NCBI GenBank assembly: GCA_900128565.1 | Contig: LT636083.1 | Location: 1 to 17,109, forward strand | Reading direction: 5' to 3' | Source of the DNA: Stramenopiles sp. TOSAG23-6 | Taxonomy: Eukaryota; Sar | DNA: 17,109 nucleotides | Part shown: positions 9,484 through 17,020 of the stretch, in pieces | Layout of the letters: every line of letters starts with the position of its first letter | How positions within the stretch are numbered: the stretch's first letter is position 1 | Program-made: the position numbers and the translations under genes | Notes under the pieces: model-generated | Database searches by the model: none | Seen by the model: the letters and a program-made list of their open reading frames with translations, nothing else | What the model was told of the DNA's origin: nothing

Positions 9484-10980
9484 TCATTTTATAAAAGTAT
9501 TCGCGTCTTCAAGAGACATTTCAGCAAGAGAAAGTGACATTTCAGCTGCCTGTACTGCACGAGCCTCTCTCTCTTCTTTTGCCCTCTTTTTATTTTCTAT
9601 TTCAAATGACACAAGCTCATCATCTTTATCTAATGTTTCAAGAGCAGTTCGAACCGACTGTTTCTTTAGTTTCCGTTTAGCTTTTTGTTTATTCTTCAAC
9701 TGACGTGTTGCAGTGAGTGCAGCGTGCGACATCGAAAATCGCACATATTGTTTATATTTTTTCAGTTCCGTCTCCGCCATTACTTGTTTTGTAATAGCAT
9801 CCGCAATTCTTTTCTCACTGTCATAGTAAATTTTCTGCAATGCAGCTAAATCTTCTGGGAGTTTTTTTGCTAACTGGAGCGACAAAGCTTGAGTATGTTT
9901 ACGTAGAGCTAGATTTTCAGCTTCTAGTTTTAGCATACGTGTTATGTCATTTCGTGATTTTCCACCACGAAATCGCGCTTGTATTTTAGCAGCAGAAGGA
10001 CTTAGGGCTTCATTTCGCATTTCTTTATAATCTGATATAGATTTACTTGCCTGAAAAGCAACTGCACCATAAGCTTTCTCTGCTTCAATCGGAAGCTTCA
10101 TTGCAGTAATCATATGTTTTCTATTTTGATAATCTACGGGAGAATGTTTCTTATAATTTGCTGACATATTTTTATCGATCAATGATGGAAACCGAAGAGT
10201 GTTTGATTCAGAAGCAGTCACATTTTGTTCAAGTGTTTTTTGTATTGTTTCAAAATTTTGATAGCTTGGTTGGCAGCCTCCTGGTGATTTTGCATCTTGA
10301 AGAAAATTAATGATTTGAAGATAACCATTTTTACAAGCCCAAAAAGCTGCCTGATGCCCATCTAGCGATATATGATGCATATTTATAGTCCCCGGCACAA
10401 CGAGATATTGTACAAGTGCTAAATGATTACATTGGACCGCAGGAAAAAGAATTGTTTTCCCCATATTGTCAGTAATCTGTGTATTGACCCCAATTCGCTC
10501 AATGAGAAATTTGACAGTGCCTAACTGTCCTTTTTCACATGCACTGAAAATCGGCGACTGTCCAGCATTGTTGAGTATTTCAACATTTGCACCACTAATA
10601 ATTAAACATTCTACAATATTCAAAGCCCCAGAAGAGCAAGCTGCGTGGAGAGCTGTCAGTCCACCCTTATTTGGTTGATCTATATCTGCGCCCACTTCAA
10701 GAAGATACTTTACAGCTGGTAGGCGACAGTGTAAACATGCAGCGTATAATGCACTAAAACCTTTAGATGATAATTCATTAACGTCTACATCATGACCATT
10801 GACAAGTTCTTGAAGAGACCAAGTATCACCATGAACTGCACACTCAACAAATGTATCAGTGGTATTATGTGTCGAAATAGAACCATAGTGTAGTACTTGA
10901 GGTGACTCATTGACATCAGATTCACCGTAGTCAAGTATATGAAGAGACTTATCATAGCTCACTGTTTGAGACGATGTCAT
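9484..10980 (-). CDS. Ankyrin-repeat, IQ-motif and coiled-coil protein
   Basis: A 498-residue intronless protein. Residues about 43-230 form five to six ankyrin repeats, e.g. KGFSALYAACLHCRLPAVKY, then GGLTALHAACSSGALNIVEC, then GQSPIFSACEKGQLGTVKF, so it is a protein-binding scaffold. A linker of about 90 residues leads to one IQ motif, AAKIQARFRGGKSR (330-343), a likely calmodulin or centrin site. After it comes a charged, probably coiled-coil C-terminal half (about 345-498), very rich in Lys, Ala and Glu. No signal peptide or membrane segment is visible. The start ATG (minus strand, 10978-10980) has A at -3 and directly precedes good protein sequence; the stop is TGA. Ankyrin plus IQ proteins are common in ciliary and cytoskeletal settings, but I cannot name an ortholog. 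It diverges from WDR45B across a 410-base gap. Confidence 0.85.
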   Translation of the reverse strand: MTSSQTVSYDKSLHILDYGESDVNESPQVLHYGSISTHNTTDTFVECAVHGDTWSLQELVNGHDVDVNELSSKGFSALYAACLHCRLPAVKYLLEVGADIDQPNKGGLTALHAACSSGALNIVECLIISGANVEILNNAGQSPIFSACEKGQLGTVKFLIERIGVNTQITDNMGKTILFPAVQCNHLALVQYLVVPGTINMHHISLDGHQAAFWACKNGYLQIINFLQDAKSPGGCQPSYQNFETIQKTLEQNVTASESNTLRFPSLIDKNMSANYKKHSPVDYQNRKHMITAMKLPIEAEKAYGAVAFQASKSISDYKEMRNEALSPSAAKIQARFRGGKSRNDITRMLKLEAENLALRKHTQALSLQLAKKLPEDLAALQKIYYDSEKRIADAITKQVMAETELKKYKQYVRFSMSHAALTATRQLKNKQKAKRKLKKQSVRTALETLDKDDELVSFEIENKKRAKEEREARAVQAAEMSLSLAEMSLEDANTFIK

Positions 10981-11390
10981 ATTTAAAAAGAATATATTAG
11001 ACCATTTATTAAGTTGATAAAGCTTGCATAGAGTGATAATTATTACTAATTACGAGAAGAAAAAATTTAAATTGACCTGTGTCAAATTTGTAACCGACGG
11101 TTGCCGACCACGAAATCAAATCAAATGTCTTTTTAGGGCTTTGCTTACTTAGGGTTGGGGTTTGCTGGTATTTCGAAGAGAAGAGTGAGAAGAGTGACTT
11201 TTCTCGACCTTTTTCTCTCACAAAATTACTTTGTGTTTATAAAAATAGTCTTGACTTGTCCAAGAGAATAGTATTCAGGTTCCTTAGAACATTCTTGATA
11301 TAAATATATTCCTGAAGGCTTTGAAGTGATCATTTTGGAATAGTGGATCATTGTGTTCTTGCGTTAGGTTGAATCCCAGGTATTTCGGTA
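10981..11390. promoter_or_regulatory. Divergent promoter region, ankyrin/IQ gene and WDR45B
   Basis: A 410-base gap between two start codons, so it should hold both promoters. Near its middle, CCGAC occurs twice ten bases apart (11094-11098 and 11104-11108). The first copy is part of the inverted repeat AACCG-A-CGGTT (11092-11102), which resembles a MYB-type site. Close to WDR45B, TCATTTTGGA (about 11330) loosely resembles the oomycete initiator. A purine-rich AGAAGAGTGAGAAGAGTGAC stretch (about 11179-11198) is a short direct repeat. Short open frames here look non-coding. Site functions are inference from pattern only. Confidence 0.4.
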
Positions 11391-12723
11391 ATGAGTGCGA
11401 TTGATTTATCGCAGACACAGGAGAACGAGCTCCTTTACGTTGGATTCAACCAGGACTATGGTTGTTTTGCATGTGGTACTAGTACAGGATTTCGAATATA
11501 TAACTGCAATCCGTTTAAGGAGACATTTCGACGTGATTTTACAAGTGGCGGAATTGGCATTGTAGAAATGCTTTTTCGATGTAATATACTTGCACTTGTG
11601 GGTGGTGGTAAAGTTCCCCGATATCCCAAGAATAAAGTGATGATATGGGATGACCACCAAAACCGTCCTATAGGCGAACTTAGTTTCCGAAGCGAAGTCA
11701 AAGCTGTAAAGCTTCGACGAGATCGTGTCGTAGTTGTCCTTGAAAATAAGATTTACGTTTATAACTTTGCAGACCTGAAGTTGGTCGACCACATTGAAAC
11801 TATTAAAAACACTCGAGGCTTAGTAGCTCTCTGTCCCAACTCTACCAATATGGTACTTGCATGCCCAGGTCTTATCCGCGGGCATGTACGTGTTGAACTT
11901 TACGATACTCGAAGGAGTACATTTATTCCAGCACATGAAACCGATCTTGCTGCTATGGCTTTGAATCTCGCTGGTACTAGACTAGCGACTGCTTCAGAAA
12001 AGGGGACATTGATTCGTATTTTTGATACTCAAAGTGGTCAATTGCAGCAAGAGCTACGGCGTGGGGCCGACAAGGCTGATATATACAGTTTAAGTTTTGA
12101 TGCATACTGTAAACATCTTGCATGTTCGAGTGACAAAGGTACTGTTCATATTTTTAAGTTGAATTGTAGTTCCGCGAGTGATGCTGTTGTTGTCAATGGA
12201 AGTGAAGCTAATGAAGTAGTAGCCGATGGAAATGGAGAACATGTAGGAGGCACAGGTACCGGTACAGCTGCGGGCGAGACTGGTNGCCATGTACGTTTTC
12301 AAAATTGAATTTCAATTTTTTTCAATAGAAAATTTTGTACCTAACAAAAAAAATCCAAAATATTTAAAATATTTTCATACAATACATCGAAGGGATGATG
12401 TTTCAACAAATAACGGACTGTCTGGAGCACGAGGAAATTCTCTTCGCTACGAGAAAAAAACATCGTCCAATCCAGTATCTGGTCTTCGGTTTATGAGAGG
12501 GCTATTACCAAAATATTTTAGTAGCGAATGGAGTTTTGCACAATTTAGAGTGCCACACGCTCGCACAATCTGTGCATTTGGTTCTGATGAAGGTACACTA
12601 GTGGCAGTTTCTGCTGATGGTACCTTCCGCAAAACAAGATTTTTGCAAGGTGGAAATTGTGAAAAAGTCGCATACAGTAAGTTTGTTNAAGTTGCTAAGG
12701 ATGACGACGAGTGGATTTCTTGA
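11391..12723 (+). CDS. WDR45B: WIPI3-type PROPPIN (WD40 PI3P-binding autophagy protein)
   Basis: Joined 11391-12290 and 12388-12723, 411 residues. It is a seven-bladed WD40 propeller that in this family binds PI3P/PI(3,5)P2 on autophagic and endosomal membranes. Matches to animal WDR45B run almost throughout: [72 protein letters not shown] and the diagnostic phosphoinositide-binding LRRG (in [16 protein letters not shown]). After KGTVHIF comes an insert of roughly 75 residues, Gly/Thr/Asn/Ser-rich, then FLPKYFSS-like [17 protein letters not shown] and the final blade. The insert falls where PROPPINs have their membrane-contacting loop of blade 6, and it makes the protein longer than the usual 340-360. 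The intron lies within this loop. Ambiguous bases at 12285 and 12687 each leave one residue undetermined. The stop is TGA. Confidence 0.93.
12291..12387 (+). repeat. Repeated non-canonical intron, complete copy C (in WDR45B)
   Basis: CAT followed by GTACGTTTTC opens the element. TACCTAAC is at 12338-12345, with GAAAATTTTG just before it as a remnant of the family palindrome. CATACAATACAT closes it. The flanking CAT (12288-12290 and 12385-12387) is repeated 97 bases apart. Removing 97 bases joins the two WDR45B reading frames (GGT NGC CAT CGA AGG), restoring the propeller C terminus. The AG at 12327-12328 gives a 38-base intron in the wrong frame, and the AG at 12391-12392 gives 102 bases, also the wrong frame. 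The intron must therefore end without AG, at a register within CAT. The first exon otherwise stops 18 bases in (TGA at 12306-12308), so removal is required. Confidence 0.88.
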
Positions 12724-12884
12724 ATTTGATGTTGGTGAAAGTTACCTTGATTTGTTTTATTGTACAAGCAAGCACTGGAAATAGAATAGATTTTTTTCTA
12801 GGTTTATTTACTTTAATATACTATTGAGTTTGATTTAAGTGAATACTTTTTTATCTTTCCGATATTTTTATTTTTTTTATTCAA
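12724..12884. other. Shared 3' gap between convergent genes
   Basis: 161 bases, A+T-rich, between the stop codons of WDR45B and the small - strand gene. It has T-rich runs and ATTTTTATT-type words but no gene or repeat that I can support. It probably holds both 3' untranslated regions. Confidence 0.45.
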
Positions 12885-13451
12885 TTACTTTTTGTAATCT
12901 CGGAGTTTCTTTGTCAATATACGAGACTCTTTCGCTGATAACTCACGTGTTCGACCTTCCTTCCGTAATTTGGATAAAACTCGTCTAGAGTCAAAATGCA
13001 CTTTCTTTTGTGAATTTTTCANGAACGCTTCAGCATCAAAATCAGATAACTCTTTTGTAAGCCAATGTTTCTTTTCTTCAAAATCCAATTTCTTTTCAGA
13101 TGTATTATGTGGCCTAGGCAGTGACGTCAATTTGTCTATAACGTGTATTGGTTCTATAGGTTTTACTACATTTTTTCGAAGAGCTGCAAATTCATCAAAA
13201 CCATTCAAACTTTCCGTAGCATCTGGTCGCAATGAAGCAAATTCATCGTTACGATCATATTTCCGTACAGTTTCTTTTGAGGAGTTGAGTTTCTCTTTGT
13301 TCAACTCTGCAACAGCTTGTCTAAATTTAAACTGTGCAGCTTCATCTAACCCTCCACGCCCACTGAAAAATCTTTGAATCGCTGAATATACTACTGATTG
13401 ATTATTCAAAGCTCTACATCTGAACCTCTTACATAGCAGAGAAGCATTCAT
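12885..13451 (-). CDS. Unrecognised small protein with mitochondrial-type presequence
   Basis: 188 residues, starting at the first in-frame ATG (minus strand, 13449-13451). The N terminus MNASLLCKRFRCRALNNQSV is basic, free of acidic residues and soon followed by IQRFFSGRGG, which looks like a mitochondrial presequence with a cleavage site near RFFS. The mature part is highly charged, Lys/Arg/Glu-rich, and has no membrane segment. A motif occurs twice, DEFASLR and DEFAALR, seventeen residues apart. The C terminus is a basic helix (SAKESRILTKKLRDYKK). I recognise no family. A small accessory or ribosome-associated mitochondrial protein would fit but is a guess. One codon contains an ambiguous base at 13022. 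Just upstream on the same strand, 13495-13506 is a three-codon ATG-to-TAA frame that could act as an upstream ORF. Confidence 0.7.
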   Translation of the reverse strand: MNASLLCKRFRCRALNNQSVVYSAIQRFFSGRGGLDEAAQFKFRQAVAELNKEKLNSSKETVRKYDRNDEFASLRPDATESLNGFDEFAALRKNVVKPIEPIHVIDKLTSLPRPHNTSEKKLDFEEKKHWLTKELSDFDAEAFXKNSQKKVHFDSRRVLSKLRKEGRTRELSAKESRILTKKLRDYKK

Positions 13452-13754
13452 TTGAGTACTAGATTCATACAAACATTGCTTGTTGGTAATAACTTTAATG
13501 GGCCATAACAACTTTAGGTGCCCTTTCTCTACAGGTGTACAAAAAGTGCCTAATATAATATATGGTTATAGTAGTACCTACAACTATCAATGCAATCCGT
13601 CAAAATTTATTGTGGCACGTGTCAAAATAAAATAGGAAATTTTTCATAAAGCGAAAGCGGTTACATTTGCATAGAGCTTTAGGAGGGGCTACTTCGTATA
13701 TGCAAAGGATCTTACAAATCTGGATAAGAGATCTACACCAAAAACCAAATTTTC
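13452..13754. promoter_or_regulatory. Divergent promoter region, mitochondrial-type gene and RIIa/IQ gene
   Basis: A 303-base gap between start codons, containing one clear palindromic site: CACGTG (13616-13621) in the context GGCACGTGTC, an E-box/G-box for bHLH or bZIP factors. GCGAAAGCGG follows at about 13651. I see no TATA box at a convincing spacing and no clear X-box for a ciliary gene. Function is inferred from pattern only. Confidence 0.35.
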
Positions 13755-14561
13755 ATGAGTATGGACGAGGCTGTGATTGTATCACCCGCTCCAGATCATG
13801 AGTGTATGAATTTAGAAACTGTGGAGAATTTAGCGGCAGAGCAGGACCAGTTGAAAGATCGAAATGTAAAGTTTGTACAAGAACACCCAGAGTTGAAACA
13901 AATAATCACTGATTTCGTTTCAGCTTGTTTATTCCATAAACCAGATGACATTTATCGTTTTGCATTTCAGCATTTTAAAATGTTTGCACAGGGCGAATTT
14001 GCAGAATTGCTTCGACAAAAAGTTGTGTACACAGAAGACCACGAAATTGATGGTCATAATATGTCTGTCACTATTGAAGAGAGTTACGATCGAACTCGTT
14101 GGATGACTGTTCGTGCAGAAGACTTAGTCACTGGAGAATCTCGTCTCGCAGAATTCAGTGAAACTGAATTATGTGGAAAATTAGGAGTTTCTGCAAATGA
14201 TGATCCAGAAAAAGTCGCGAATGTTATGAGTACTAGGCTTAGAGTTCACAGTACTATTGGCTTAAAAATAGGTGAAGAAGGTGCCTCGCCATCTGTTGCT
14301 GCATGCTCAGCAGCACTTCAAATTCAAGCAGTACAGCGTGGAAAGAAAGGAAGAGAAATTGCCGCAACAAAGAAATTGAGAAGTAATTCTGCAAAGTCTT
14401 TACAGACTCGATATCGTGGAATGAGAGACCGCGCAATAGTAAAAGAAATACGACTAAAAAAGAAGAGTTCAACTTGTATTCAAGCACAATTTAGAGGACG
14501 CCGAAGTCGTATGAAACTCTTGAAACAGCTAGAAGAAGACGCAGCTAATTTAGAAATATAA
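13755..14561 (+). CDS. RIIa-like docking protein with three IQ motifs (probable axonemal protein)
   Basis: 268 residues, intronless. Residues about 44-78 (LKQIITDFVSACLFHKPDDIYRFAFQHFKMF region) resemble the R2D2/RIIa dimerisation-docking fold of ROPN1, SPA17 and related axonemal proteins, which binds amphipathic helices of radial spoke or A-kinase anchoring partners. Three IQ-type calmodulin sites follow: ALQIQAVQRGKKGRE (187-201), AKSLQTRYRGMRDRA (213-227) and STCIQAQFRGRRSRMK (239-254). RIIa plus IQ is the layout of SPA17- and CABYR-like flagellar proteins, so a role in a motile flagellum is likely; exact orthology is not established. Two ATGs lie six bases apart. The second (13761) has the better context, A at -3 and G at +4, so the protein may begin MDEAV. 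The stop is TAA. Confidence 0.83.
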   Translation: MSMDEAVIVSPAPDHECMNLETVENLAAEQDQLKDRNVKFVQEHPELKQIITDFVSACLFHKPDDIYRFAFQHFKMFAQGEFAELLRQKVVYTEDHEIDGHNMSVTIEESYDRTRWMTVRAEDLVTGESRLAEFSETELCGKLGVSANDDPEKVANVMSTRLRVHSTIGLKIGEEGASPSVAACSAALQIQAVQRGKKGREIAATKKLRSNSAKSLQTRYRGMRDRAIVKEIRLKKKSSTCIQAQFRGRRSRMKLLKQLEEDAANLEI

Positions 14562-14838
14562 ACATTCTACGAGATTGCACTATTTTTAACTACATTGAAA
14601 GTCTTTTCATGTAGAAAAATATTTCTTACATACTTTTGACGAAAGTTACGTTTGAGTTAGGGTTAAGGGATACTATCTATTGCAAGGAGAGAGTAAGAAT
14701 AGATAGAAATCAGAAATTAAGAATATATAAAAATGAAGTCATTCAGGTCATATATTGTTTTATAAACTTGCCAATGTACATTCATCTTTTTTTTCCTGTT
14801 GTGTGTGTGTGTGTAAGTAGTACCTCTATTTTGTTCCT
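14562..14838. other. Shared 3' gap between convergent genes
   Basis: 277 bases between the stop codons of the RIIa/IQ gene and EIF1AD. It holds a T-rich tract and a GT microsatellite just before the EIF1AD end. No coding sequence is supported: the frame that runs through here continues only as antisense of EIF1AD. Confidence 0.5.
14801..14814. repeat. GT dinucleotide microsatellite
   Basis: Seven perfect GT units, preceded by CCTGTT and followed by AAGTAG, in the gap downstream of both convergent genes and 24 bases from the EIF1AD stop codon. It is probably in the EIF1AD 3' untranslated region, read there as CA repeats. Confidence 0.9.
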
Positions 14839-15375
14839 TTACCTATGTCCTTCATCAGAATCTGAAGAATATTCACTATCAGTCATTCCTCTTCGATTCG
14901 AATTCTTAAATACACCACACATGCTATCGTTGCTATTGTCGCTATCATATCCACCGTATGGGAAAGTGTCATTTGATGAAGTTTCCTTTGCTTTTTCTTC
15001 CGTTGCACTGGACTTATCAGCAAAGGCCTCAGGCCAATGGGCAGTTTTGCGTAAGTTCTTTTCTTGTTCCGGCATAAGAACATGAGAAATCATCATATTT
15101 ACTTTACCACTTTCACCCGTAATCGTTTTCAATTTACTATCAGAACATGTGCATATAAGAAACATGCCTCGTTTAATCCAAATAAGCTTGCGAAACTTTG
15201 TAGGCAAAATTGCAAGGGAAGTTTCTCCATCCGGTGCTAGAACCTCGAACAAGTTGCCACCACGAGAACAGACTGCTTTCACTATTACTTCACCTTCATT
15301 GGGCTCAATTATCGATAACTCTGCGTCCTGAGAGACTGCTTTTCTGTACTTTGTTCTGCGCCTAGCTCCTGACAT
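14839..15375 (-). CDS. EIF1AD: EIF1AD, eIF1A-like S1-domain protein
   Basis: 178 residues, close to the animal length of about 165. The N terminus is basic (SGARRRTKYRKAV). An OB-fold/S1 domain of the IF1/eIF1A type spans about 24-102, with GNLFEVLAPDGETSLAILPT, then KFRKLIWIKRGMFLI, the family's most recognisable strand. The EIF1AD-specific RKTAHWPEAFAD follows at about 109-120. The C terminus is acidic and Ser-rich (SDSDEGHR) with an NRRGMTDSEYSSDS segment, parallel to the NRR...ESEEE tail of animal EIF1AD. EIF1AD is a nuclear/cytoplasmic RNA-binding protein linked to 40S subunit maturation. The start ATG has A at -3 and the stop is TAA. It shares a 240-base divergent promoter region with MON2. 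Confidence 0.92.
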   Translation of the reverse strand: MSGARRRTKYRKAVSQDAELSIIEPNEGEVIVKAVCSRGGNLFEVLAPDGETSLAILPTKFRKLIWIKRGMFLICTCSDSKLKTITGESGKVNMMISHVLMPEQEKNLRKTAHWPEAFADKSSATEEKAKETSSNDTFPYGGYDSDNSNDSMCGVFKNSNRRGMTDSEYSSDSDEGHR

Positions 15376-15615
15376 ATTGAAATACGACTTTTAAAGCAAC
15401 TATCTCGTAAAATACTGGTACCAGAAGAAGAATCCATCACGGTTTTTTGATGACTGAATTCATTCCACAGGTACCGGGTACCCAGTGAGTTTAAACGAAT
15501 TACCCCACGAAATCGGGTCGACAAAATTTTAGAATCTCAAATCTCGAAATATCTGTAATTCTTTAGAAATATTTGCTCGTCTTTGGATTTATCATCCAGA
15601 GAGCACATTGACACA
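15376..15615. promoter_or_regulatory. Divergent promoter region, EIF1AD and MON2
   Basis: 240 bases between start codons. Three GGTACC-centred palindromes lie within 70 bases: CTGGTACCAG (15415-15424), GGTACC (15470-15475) and GGGTACCC (15476-15483). Immediately before the pair, TCATTCCACA (15460-15469) fits the oomycete initiator pattern TCATTYYNCA, about 146 bases upstream of the MON2 ATG. The match is to a short, degenerate consensus, so it is suggestive only. Confidence 0.4.
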
Positions 15616-17020
15616 ATGGACATTAGTAGAGCGCTTGAGAGTTCTCTCCGAATGGTTGCACAGGAGGCGCGCCGCAAGCAGCCGATGATTAAAGAGGCTG
15701 CTGAACGTGGACTATTGAAACTGCGAGCTCTAAAAATGGTCACTGTTGATAAACACCTTTCCGACGATGATGCTCAAGATTTGTTACAGCCATTTGTTCT
15801 AGCGTGCAACCATACAAATTGCACTCCCAAATTAATAGTTGTATCACTTACTGCTATTCAGCGCCTCCTTATATCTCTTGATATGGCTTGTGATCAGTTG
15901 CGAAACTTATTGAGAGTGCTTGAAATTCAGTCAAATTGTGATTCCCGGGATATTACACTCAAAATCTTGCAGACGTTACCGCTACTAATAAATCGCTTCT
16001 TTTTTGCCGATGATATAGGCCTATTAGCACAGGTATTGCGATTATGCCTAGCAATACATGGAAACAAAGATCCCGTGATTCATAACACAGCAGCTGCGAC
16101 TTTGCACCAAGTAGTTACTCTTGTATTCGAAATGGCAGAAAGACAGCATATTCCAAAGTATATTTCTACGGTTAATAGTATAGATAAAACGGAGGAAGAA
16201 TGCGAAAATACCTATCTAACACATTCTACTCTTACACATGAAATGAGCATTGTACAGAATGACTTAACAAGTCGTATACGTCAGCTACCACCTGCAATAA
16301 AAGCCGCTTATTTGCTATATCAAGAGTTATGTATAAATGCGATGGGAACCATAGAACCTAGTAACGTTGAACGTGCTTGGACACCCTTAGATGTAACGAA
16401 TTATTGCAACAATAAATCAAATTCACACAAGCTTCCACCAAAGCGTTGGCTAACAAATACGACCATACCACAACAGTTAGCATTTGAACTGCTGTATCAA
16501 ATAACTGAATTTCACTTTAAACTTTTTCGCTGTACTATTGAATTTGCCTATTTACTGAAGATTCGTTTATTCCCTTTCGTTGTTCATTATATGCGTAAAA
16601 GAAAAAAAATGCTTTCACATGAACTAATCGTACCTTTAATGCAAATTGTAATGACACTTTTAACAATTTTTATACCTTTACTTCCAATAGAGAATGAATA
16701 TGTAATCTCTGTTCTAACGAAGATCCTAAGTGACCCGAAGAGTAGTAATGGAAGATGTCCATATGCATTAAAAGTTCTTTTATTTTTATTGGATAATAAT
16801 AACGATATTTTTGGTAAAGATACTGCAACATTTGCGTTGACATTGGTTTCTGTATATAAAAATGATTCCAATAATAATACTCCAAAATCCAAAACACGAA
16901 ATACTCCAAAATCCAAAACACGAAATATACCACGTACTTTCAGTAGTGAAAGTTGTGATAGTAATCATAGTTCTTCATACAGTGGACAAAATGTTTTTCT
17001 AATGTTAGTCAAAAGATTAT
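15616..17020 (+). CDS. MON2: MON2, Golgi/endosome trafficking scaffold, N-terminal part
   Basis: N-terminal 468 residues of MON2, a large Arf-GEF-related scaffold without a catalytic Sec7 domain that acts with flippases and Arl1/DOPEY at the trans-Golgi and endosomes. I start at ATG 15616 (ACAATGG, A at -3, G at +4). The DCB domain is clear: RRKQPMIKEAAERGLLKLR (cf. KKKFPPVKEAAESGI in animals), LTAIQRLL, TLKILQTLPLLINRFF and the signature NTAAATLHQVVTLVFEMAER. The HUS region follows (AAYLLYQELC, LLYQITEFHFKLFRCTIEFAYLLKI split by short gaps). Near residue 420 is a low-complexity tract with a duplicated TPKSKTRN. The reading frame leaves the exon after TTA T, phase 1, at a copy of the repeated intron. 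Most of the protein lies beyond the window. Confidence 0.92.
16876..16923 (+). repeat. 24-bp perfect tandem duplication in MON2
   Basis: Two identical 24-base units (16876-16899 and 16900-16923), each starting AATACTCCAAAATCC, with a few bases of a third. In frame it encodes (N)TPKSKTRN twice, then IPRT. Perfect nucleotide identity points to a recent duplication by replication slippage. The tract sits in a polar, Asn/Ser/Lys-rich linker where length change should be tolerated. Confidence 0.95.

Noticed and set aside
11148-11164. Telomere-like TTAGGGTTGGGGTTT
   Set aside because: Barely two irregular units inside a promoter region between intact genes; not a repeat array.
11009-11221. Small - strand ORF in the divergent promoter
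   Set aside because: 70 residues of low-complexity, Lys/Ser/Phe-rich sequence with no family match, overlying the region expected to hold promoters.
12291-12328. GT-AG intron ending at CAATAG in WDR45B
   Set aside because: 38 bases, places the second exon in the wrong frame and runs into TAA; the conserved C terminus would be lost.
13452-13511. N-terminal extension LWPIKVITNKQCLYES of the - strand small protein
   Set aside because: It has no ATG (it opens with TTG); the first in-frame ATG gives a better presequence.
15583-15615. Upstream extension of MON2 beginning DLSSREHIDT
   Set aside because: It begins with TTG, not ATG; the ATG at 15616 has a strong context and fits the family's N terminus.
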